Shown here piece by piece: positions 58,574 through 64,000 of a stretch of 64,000 nucleotides of DNA. The DNA is taken from assembly GCF_002803155.1 (NCBI RefSeq), contig NZ_NNBP01000003.1, forward strand, positions 310,001-374,000. The letters run 5' to 3'. This DNA comes from Streptomyces sp. CB02959 (GTDB lineage Bacteria > Actinomycetota > Actinomycetes > Streptomycetales > Streptomycetaceae). The position numbers were made by a program, and so were the translations under genes. Numbering within the stretch: the stretch's first letter is position 1; each line of letters starts with the position of its first letter. A model generated the notes under the pieces. It did not search any database. It was not told where the DNA came from and worked only from the letters and a program-made list of their open reading frames with translations.

Positions 58574-59152
58574 ATGGGAAGGCCGAAGCAGTTCGATCCG
58601 GACGCCGCCGTCGAGCAGGCCATGCAGGTGTTCTGGCGCAAGGGGTACGCCGCCACGACGCCGCAGGACCTCGTGGATGCGCTCGGTATCGGCAAGGGCA
58701 GTCTCTACAACACCTTCGGCAGCAAGCACGGGCTGTTCGAGCGGGCACTGGTCCGCTACCGGGACAGTCAGGCGCAGGCCCTGGTCGAGATGGTGGAGGG
58801 CACCGGGCCGGTGAAGGACCGGTTGCGCGATGTGTTGCGCCTCCTGGTGGAGATGGACCTCGCCGATCCGGACCGCCGTGGCTGCCTGGCCGTCAATGCC
58901 GCGGCGGAGCTCGCGGGGGCGGATGAGACCGCGACCGAGCTGGTGCGGCGGATGTTCGACCGGACCGAGCAGGCGTTCCGCGCACTGATCGAGGAGGGGC
59001 AGCGGGCCGGGGAGATCGCGCCCGGCCGCGATGCGCGGGCGATGGGGAGCATGTTGCTGTCCACGGTCGTCGGGCTCCGGCTGTTGGCCCGGGTTGCCGA
59101 GGGGCCGGAGCGGCTCTCCATGGTGATCGACGCGACGATCGACAGCCTCTGA
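58574..59152 (+). CDS. TetR-family transcriptional regulator
   Basis: A 192-residue regulator. The HTH (about 5-55) reads AMQVFWRKGYAATTPQDLVDALGIGKGSLYNTFGSK. The C-terminal half resembles the TetR_C group that includes LRDVLRLLVEMDLADPDRRGCLAVNAAAELA. ATG 58574 gives MGRPKQFD; GTG 58565 is possible. It is 90 bp before an SDR gene on the same strand, and both promoters share TCAAGAA within inverted sequence, so it probably controls that SDR and itself. Confidence 0.92.
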   Translation: MGRPKQFDPDAAVEQAMQVFWRKGYAATTPQDLVDALGIGKGSLYNTFGSKHGLFERALVRYRDSQAQALVEMVEGTGPVKDRLRDVLRLLVEMDLADPDRRGCLAVNAAAELAGADETATELVRRMFDRTEQAFRALIEEGQRAGEIAPGRDARAMGSMLLSTVVGLRLLARVAEGPERLSMVIDATIDSL

Positions 59153-59209
59153 CCTGCTGGGATCTCCCAGGTTGGACGGTGGATCACTGCTGCCCAAATT
59201 TTGTACCTA

Positions 59210-59223
59210 AAGTTCAAGAACTT
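59210..59223. promoter_or_regulatory. Candidate TetR operator upstream of the SDR gene
   Basis: AAGTTC-AA-GAACTT, 20 bases before the SDR start. Its TCAAGAA core (59214-59220) recurs at 58548-58554 upstream of tetR. Confidence 0.4.
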
Positions 59224-59242
59224 GATTCGGGATCGGAGTGCC

Positions 59243-60025
59243 ATGCAGCTCAACCTCACCGACAAGACCGCCGTGGTCACCGGCGCCAGCCGCGGGATCG
59301 GTCTGGCCACCGTCCGCACGTTGATCGACGAGGGCGTACGGGTCGTCGGGGCGGCCCGCACCATCACCCCGGAACTCAAGGAGACCGGTGCCTTCGCGGT
59401 CTCCGCCGACCTGGGCACCGCCGACGGCGTGGCCGCCCTGATGGACAGCGCCTTCGCGGAGCTGGGCGGTATCGACCTGCTGGTGAACAACGTCGGCGGC
59501 GGGGACGCCGTGGAGCTCGCCGGGTTCCTGGACACCGACGATGCCCAGTGGGGCGCCGTCTTCGACCTCAACCTGCTGAGCGCGGTCCGCGCCAGCCGGG
59601 CCGCGCTGCCCAGCCTGATCGAGCGCCGCGGCGCAATCGTCAACGTGTCGTCCATCAACTCCCGGCTGCCCGCCGCCGGCCCGGTCGCCTACAGCGCGGC
59701 CAAGGCGGCCCTGGCCGCCCTCGGGAAGTCGCTGGCCGAGGAGTTCGGGCCGCGGGGGGTACGCGTCAACACCGTCTCGCCCGGCATCGTCCGGACCGCC
59801 CTCTGGGAGGACCCGGAGGGCTTCGGCGGCAAGGTGGCGGCGAGCGCCGGGGCGGAGCACGCGGCGTTCCTCCAGCAGATCCCGCAGGCGTTCGGCATCA
59901 CCAGCGGGCGGATCACCGAACCGCGGGAGGTGGCGTCCCTGATCGCCTTCCTCCTCTCCGACGTGGCCGGGAACATCACGGGTGCGGACTACGTGATCGA
60001 CGGCGGCACGGTCAAGACGCTCTGA
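59243..60025 (+). CDS. Short-chain dehydrogenase/reductase
   Basis: A 260-residue classical SDR. The cofactor motif TGASRGIG is at 13-20, NNVGG (about 89-93) replaces NNAG, the catalytic Ser is in VNVSSINS, and Tyr/Lys are in YSAAKAALAALGK. The ending NITGADYVIDGGTVKTL is typical. NAD(P) preference and substrate are not evident. ATG 59243, preceded by GATCGGAG. It follows the TetR gene. Confidence 0.94.
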   Translation: MQLNLTDKTAVVTGASRGIGLATVRTLIDEGVRVVGAARTITPELKETGAFAVSADLGTADGVAALMDSAFAELGGIDLLVNNVGGGDAVELAGFLDTDDAQWGAVFDLNLLSAVRASRAALPSLIERRGAIVNVSSINSRLPAAGPVAYSAAKAALAALGKSLAEEFGPRGVRVNTVSPGIVRTALWEDPEGFGGKVAASAGAEHAAFLQQIPQAFGITSGRITEPREVASLIAFLLSDVAGNITGADYVIDGGTVKTL

Positions 60026-60131
60026 AGCGGTGGTCCGGTGGTCCGGTGGTCCGGTGGGCGGGCCGGGTGCGGCCGACCGCCCCGGCGGACGGTTTGACCT
60101 TCAAGCTGGTCGAAGTCCGAGAATCGCGGCC

Positions 60132-61277
60132 ATGGACGACGACGGGGAACTCCTGAGCATCGGCGCGTTCGCCCGGCGGGCGGGGCTGACACCGAGCGCG
60201 CTGCGCTTCTACGACGACTGCGGGGTGCTGCGGCCGGACCGGGTGGACGCCGCCACGGGGTACCGGCGCTATGGGACCGGGCAGGTGGCGCGGGCGGTAC
60301 GGCTGCGCCACCTGCGGGCCGCGGGGCTGCCGTTGGTGGACGTCGGGACCGTGCTCGACGGCCCCGAGGACGTGGCCCGCAATGTGCTGCGGGCCCACTT
60401 GGAGCGGACCCGGCGGGCGGCGGACGAGGCACGGGCCGCGGTGGAGGGCTTTCTGCGGGAGGCATCCGGGGAACCGGCGTACCGCGGCGGCACCGCGTGG
60501 GCGCGGGTGGACGGACCGGAACTCGCCAGTGCGGTACGGCAGGTGGCGCCCGCGGCGGCGGTCGGTGCGACGGCCCGGGAGCACCCGGTGCTGGGGTGCG
60601 TACTGCTCGAACTCGTCGACGGGGAAGTGCGGTTGGCGGCCACTGACCGCTACCGGCTTGCGGTGCGGGTGCTGCGGCCGGAGGTCTGCGCGGGCGGTCC
60701 GCGGCGGGTGCTGCTCGCGGCGGACACCGCACGCCGGATGGCGGAGTGGGCGGTGCGACGGCCGGCGGTCGCGGTGGAGTTCCCGGCCGGGGCGGACGCC
60801 TCGGGTGTCGCGCGGGTGCGGCTGCGGAGCGGGGAGGAGTGCTGGGACGCGGGCGCGCAGGGCGACGGGACTGCCGGAGTGGGCGAGCCGGGGGAGTTTC
60901 CGGACTACCGGCTGATGCTGGCGGGGCTGGCGGTCGTGCGGCACCGGGTGATCGTGGATCGGGTCGGGCTGCGGGACGCGGTGGCGGACCGGGGCGGCGT
61001 GGTGGCTTCGCTGGCGGTCGGGACGGCGGCGGACGGCACCGCGGAAGGGGTGCTGGAGGTGTCGGGCGGGGAGGCCGGACCCGTGCGGCTGGGGGCGGTG
61101 TGTACCGGTCCCGGGCTGCGGATCGCCTTTGACCCGGCGGTCCTGGTGCCGGTGCTGGAGGCCGGGGTGGGGCCCGATGTGCTGCTGGAGATCGCGGGGG
61201 CGGACCAGCCGGTCGTCGTCCGCTCGGCGGACCAGGGGAGTTTCACGACGGTGGTGATGCCGGTGCGGGGGCACTGA
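60132..61277 (+). CDS. MerR-type HTH fused to sliding-clamp (DnaN)-like domains
   Basis: A 381-residue protein. Residues 6-75 form a MerR HTH (SIGAFARRAGLTPSALRFYDDCGVL, then GYRRYG), followed by a helix (about 80-112). The rest matches DnaN: LAATDRYRLAVRVL parallels LASTDRYRFAVRE of this genome's clamp; GEFPDYRLML parallels GDLPKYRTLF; LRIAFDPAVLVPVLEAG parallels IAFNPGFLLEGL; and TTVVMPVRGH parallels KYLIMPVRLSG. So clamp domains 2 and 3 are present and domain 1 is replaced by the HTH. It cannot form a normal clamp ring. It may be a regulator sensing a ligand or clamp-binding peptides. ATG 60132 has only a weak ribosome site. Confidence 0.88.
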   Translation: MDDDGELLSIGAFARRAGLTPSALRFYDDCGVLRPDRVDAATGYRRYGTGQVARAVRLRHLRAAGLPLVDVGTVLDGPEDVARNVLRAHLERTRRAADEARAAVEGFLREASGEPAYRGGTAWARVDGPELASAVRQVAPAAAVGATAREHPVLGCVLLELVDGEVRLAATDRYRLAVRVLRPEVCAGGPRRVLLAADTARRMAEWAVRRPAVAVEFPAGADASGVARVRLRSGEECWDAGAQGDGTAGVGEPGEFPDYRLMLAGLAVVRHRVIVDRVGLRDAVADRGGVVASLAVGTAADGTAEGVLEVSGGEAGPVRLGAVCTGPGLRIAFDPAVLVPVLEAGVGPDVLLEIAGADQPVVVRSADQGSFTTVVMPVRGH

Positions 61278-61377
61278 CGGAGGCGGCCGAGAGCGGTGGC
61301 CGGAGCGGCACAGCGCGGAAGCGGTACGGAGGCCCGGAGGGCGGGCGCGATCGATGGCTGAGGGAGGAAGCGGGCGG

Positions 61378-62070
61378 ATGGATCCGGAACTGCCGGTGGT
61401 GCGGCTGTGCGTGGCCGGTATGCAGGCCGAGGCGGAGGGACGTGCCGAGAAGGCGCGGGAACTCTTCCAGCAGGCGTGGGACGGGGCCCGCGACGACTAC
61501 GAGGCGTGCGTCGCCGCGCACTATCTCGCGCGGCACCAGAGCTCGCCCGCGGAGACGCTGCGCTGGAATCAGGAGTGCCTGGACCGGGCCGACCTGGTCG
61601 GGGACGAACGGGTGCAGGGCTTCTATCCGTCGCTGTACGTGAACCTGGGGAACGCGTACCGGGAACTCGGCCGAGCCGCTTCCGCCCACCGGTACTTCGT
61701 GCTGGCGGCGGAGCGGGTGGCCGAGGCGCCCGAGGGGCAGTACGGCGACTGGAACCGGTTCGCGATCGCGGAGGGGCTGCGGGACACCGCGGCCGCGGCG
61801 GCCGCCGAAGGGGATGAGGGAGCCGCGGTGCGAGGGCGTGTCGGTGAGAGCGTCGAGGGGCCGGTGCGGGAGCTGTTCGCGGGGTGGTGCGAACGGGGCG
61901 ACCTCAAGGCGCTGGCGCTGACGCTTCCGGCGTATCTGGGGTACCTCGGGACGGACGAGGACCGGGTGCGCCTGCGGAGTGCGCTGCACATGGTGCATGC
62001 GGCGCGCTGGCTTCCTGAGGACGAGCAGGCCGCGGTGGAGCGGGCGCTGGGGGTAATGGCCATGCCGTGA
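61378..62070 (+). CDS. TPR-like helical protein of unknown function
   Basis: A 230-residue, mostly helical protein with TPR-like pairs (CVAGMQAEAEGRAEKARELFQQAWDGA and NLGNAYRELGRAASAHRYFVLAAE). Such proteins usually bind other proteins. I start it at ATG 61378 because GGAGGAAG precedes it at good distance; ATG 61354 is an alternative. It lies 100 bp after the MerR/clamp gene on the same strand and may share its transcript. The four parS sites follow. Confidence 0.75.
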   Translation: MDPELPVVRLCVAGMQAEAEGRAEKARELFQQAWDGARDDYEACVAAHYLARHQSSPAETLRWNQECLDRADLVGDERVQGFYPSLYVNLGNAYRELGRAASAHRYFVLAAERVAEAPEGQYGDWNRFAIAEGLRDTAAAAAAEGDEGAAVRGRVGESVEGPVRELFAGWCERGDLKALALTLPAYLGYLGTDEDRVRLRSALHMVHAARWLPEDEQAAVERALGVMAMP

Positions 62071-62090
62071 CGGGGCTTGGGTGTGCCGAT

Positions 62091-62104
62091 GTTTCACGTG
62101 AAAC
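62091..62104. other. parS: parS site
   Basis: Perfect copy 20 bases after the TPR-like gene; first of a four-site cluster. Confidence 0.93.
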
Positions 62105-62125
62105 GACGGGCTGGCACAGGGTGTT

Positions 62126-62139
62126 GTTTCACGTGAAAC
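62126..62139. other. parS: parS site
   Basis: Perfect copy, 35 bp from the previous. Confidence 0.93.
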
Positions 62140-62162
62140 GACGCGCAGAGGCGGGTCCCGTT

Positions 62163-62176
62163 GTTTCACGTGAAAC
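62163..62176. other. parS: parS site
   Basis: Perfect copy, 37 bp from the previous. Confidence 0.93.
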
Positions 62177-62231
62177 CGCGCCCGGCGGCGATGGCGAGTC
62201 TTGGCGGGCCAGGCGAAGCGCCTCGGTGGCC

Positions 62232-62245
62232 GTTTCACGTGAAAC
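62232..62245. other. parS: parS site
   Basis: Perfect copy, 69 bp from the previous; the last and outermost site of the window, 119 bases before the hydrolase start. Confidence 0.93.
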
Positions 62246-62363
62246 ACGGAGGCGCCGGTGGCGGCGGCCGGGGCAGGATGGCGGCGCGGTGGGTGGTCGC
62301 TCGCCGCTGCCATGGGCCGGCTGAGCTGGTTCCGCCGGGTGGGAAGTCGCGTTGAGGAGCGTC

Positions 62364-63839
62364 ATGACGGTCGTGGAGTCCGCGCAGTCGCAAGAGCCCG
62401 AGTCGAGCGAGGGCGGGGCGCGAGAGGTGGTCCCGCGCGGTGGCGCCGCCGTCGATTCCGGCGAGGAACGTGGGGAGTTGATGCCGCAGACGCGTCGGGC
62501 GTTGCTGCGGCGGCTGGCGATCGCGCAGGCCGAGGGGCGGGCACCGTCGATGATGGGCGCGGTCGTCCGCGGCGGCGAGGTGGTCTGGACGGGGGCCCGG
62601 AGTTCGGTGGACGGGGAGGTGCCGCACGGTGATGTGCAGTACCGGATCGGCTCGCTGACCAAGAACTTCGTGGCCGTGCTGGTGCTTCGGCTCCGGGACG
62701 AGGGGCTGCTGAAGCTGGACGATCCCATCGGGGCCCACCTGAAAGACGTCCCGGTGCCCGAGGTGACCATCGCCCAACTCCTTTCGCACAGTGCGGGGTT
62801 GCCGGCCGAGTCCCGTGGGCCGTGGTGGGAGCGGACCGCCGGCGAGCTGCGGCCCGAGCCGGCCGATCTCTTCGGCGAGCAGCCGCGGCTGCACCCGGCG
62901 GGGCGGCGGCACCACTACTCCAACCCCGGCTTTGCGGTGCTCGGGGCGCTGGTCGAGCGGCTGCGGGACGGGGTGCCGTGGGGCGAGGTACTGCGGCGCG
63001 AGGTGCTGGAGCCGCTGGGCATGGCCCGGACGACGGTGCAGCCGGAGATGCCGCATGCGGGCGGCTGGGCGGTCCATCCCTGGGCCGATGTGATGCTGCC
63101 GGAACCCGCGCACGACACCGGGCTGATGGGCCCGGCGGGGCAGCTGTGGTCCACGACGGAGGACCTGTGCCGCTGGGCGGTGTTCCTGCTGCGGGGTGAC
63201 GAGCGGGTGCTGAGCGGGGCGAGCCTGACCGAGATGCAGACCCCCGCGGTGCCGCCGGAGGGCGACGGCTGGGACGCGGGCTACGGCCTGGGGACACAGC
63301 TCGTCTGGCGGGGCGGCCGCGGACTGATCGGCCACACCGGGTCGATGCCCGGGTTCCTGGCCGTGCTGTGGGTCGATCCGGCGGAGGACACGGCCGCGCT
63401 CGCGCTGGCGAACTGCACCTCCGGAGTCCCGATCGGCGCGGTGGCGGCCGACTTCCTGGAGATCCTGGCCTACCACGAGCCGCGGATCCCGGAGCCGTGG
63501 CGGCCGCTTCCGGGAGCGGTGGACGAGGATCTGCTGGCCCTGACCGGGCCCTGGTACTGGGGCGCGAGCCCGTTCGCCTTGCGGCTGACGTGCGCGCGGG
63601 GGCTGGAACTGGTCTCGCTGTCCGGCAACGGCCGCACCTCGCGCTTCCAGACCGAGGCCGATGGCACCTGGACCGGGCTGGACGGCTACTACGCGGGCGA
63701 GACGCTGCGGGTGGGGCGGGCACCGGACGGTACGGTCACCCACCTCGACCTGGGGACTTTCGTCTTCACCCGAGGGCCCTACGAGCCCGCCGGGCCGGTG
63801 CCCGGCGGAGTGGACCCCGAGGGCTGGCGGGGAGTCTGA
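62364..63839 (+). CDS. Beta-lactamase-fold serine hydrolase
   Basis: A 491-residue protein of the class C beta-lactamase/DD-peptidase-like family. Catalytic marks are SLTK (97-100), YSN (HHYSNPGFAVLG) and HTG (IGHTGSMPG). A C-terminal beta domain (about 400-491) follows. No signal peptide is visible, so it probably acts in the cytoplasm as an esterase or peptidase of unknown substrate, not as a secreted beta-lactamase. I start it at ATG 62364 with GAGGAG upstream. Confidence 0.9.
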   Translation: MTVVESAQSQEPESSEGGAREVVPRGGAAVDSGEERGELMPQTRRALLRRLAIAQAEGRAPSMMGAVVRGGEVVWTGARSSVDGEVPHGDVQYRIGSLTKNFVAVLVLRLRDEGLLKLDDPIGAHLKDVPVPEVTIAQLLSHSAGLPAESRGPWWERTAGELRPEPADLFGEQPRLHPAGRRHHYSNPGFAVLGALVERLRDGVPWGEVLRREVLEPLGMARTTVQPEMPHAGGWAVHPWADVMLPEPAHDTGLMGPAGQLWSTTEDLCRWAVFLLRGDERVLSGASLTEMQTPAVPPEGDGWDAGYGLGTQLVWRGGRGLIGHTGSMPGFLAVLWVDPAEDTAALALANCTSGVPIGAVAADFLEILAYHEPRIPEPWRPLPGAVDEDLLALTGPWYWGASPFALRLTCARGLELVSLSGNGRTSRFQTEADGTWTGLDGYYAGETLRVGRAPDGTVTHLDLGTFVFTRGPYEPAGPVPGGVDPEGWRGV

Positions 63840-63966
63840 CCGGGGTGTGACGTACGGAAGCGGGGGCCCGGGTGGGCCGGTCCCCCGCGGCGGGCGGGCC
63901 GAGGCCAGGGCGAGTGCTCGGGCCCGTCCGGCGGGGGTGTTGCGGGCGGACGTACAGTCGAGCGAG

Positions 63967-64000
63967 ATGTCAGGAGCCGCCGCTGTGCGCGGCTCGCTAC
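63967..64000 (+). CDS. Possible start of a truncated gene
   Basis: An ATG at 63967 opens MSGAAAVRGSL and runs off the window. A TACAGT lies about 10 bases before the ATG, so the message might be near-leaderless. Too short to identify. Confidence 0.25.
   Translation, partial: MSGAAAVRGSL

Noticed and set aside
60029..60055. Short tandem TCCGGTGG repeat between the SDR and MerR/clamp genes
   Set aside because: About three copies of an 8-mer with no recognisable function; likely slippage.
62364..63839. Secreted beta-lactamase resistance gene
   Set aside because: SxxK, YxN and HxG fit the wider serine hydrolase family. No signal peptide is seen, so antibiotic resistance is not supported.

Overview
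The window is chromosomal DNA from a Streptomyces-like actinomycete. The base composition is very GC-rich, with G or C at nearly every third codon position and many GTG starts. The gene order is that of the Streptomyces replication-origin region: gyrA-gyrB-dciA-recF-gnd-dnaN-oriC-dnaA, then rpmH-rnpA-yidD-yidC-jag-rsmG-parA-parB. I do not name a species.

Left arm (1-9000). It holds the end of an unidentified gene, a LysR regulator divergent from an MFS exporter broken by a one-base frameshift, tRNA-Ala(TGC), an HTH protein followed by a membrane Ser/Thr kinase, two coupled secreted proteins (one with a von Willebrand A domain), a tiny DLW-39 protein and tRNA-Ile(GAT).

Replication core (9000-29000). 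gyrBA and DUF3566, dciA, recF, gnd and dnaN all read leftward into the lower coordinates. oriC, rich in DnaA boxes, lies between dnaN and dnaA. To the right of dnaA the rpmH-rnpA-yidD-yidC-jag-rsmG and parAB genes read rightward, so replication and transcription are largely co-directional on both arms.

Redox, sigma-factor and cell-wall block (29000-51900). It contains trxA and trxB, an ECF sigma factor (sigM-like) with a zinc-type anti-sigma factor, a pseudokinase beside the lipid II flippase murJ, DUF6049, the CCA-adding enzyme, a second MFS protein, inositol-phosphate synthase with a PadR regulator, a class A penicillin-binding protein, a GT87 mannosyltransferase-like protein, and an alanine-racemase-like protein next to FemX.

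Ribosome and replication block (52000-58200): rpsF-ssb-rpsR-rplI, a trypsin-like protease coupled to a MATE exporter, and dnaB. Accessory end (58500-64000): a TetR/SDR pair, a MerR-type HTH fused to a sliding-clamp-like region, a TPR-like protein and a beta-lactamase-fold hydrolase.

The most striking non-coding signal is 24 perfect copies of the ParB site parS (GTTTCACGTGAAAC) plus one decayed copy. They occur in seven clusters, 22 of them on the dnaA-parAB side. Five lie inside the anti-sigma gene at exactly 33-bp spacing and impose an 11-residue VSRET repeat on the protein. Others form the arms or core of long palindromes after genes. The other strong oddities are the MerR/sliding-clamp fusion and a perfect 21-bp-arm palindrome inside rnpA.
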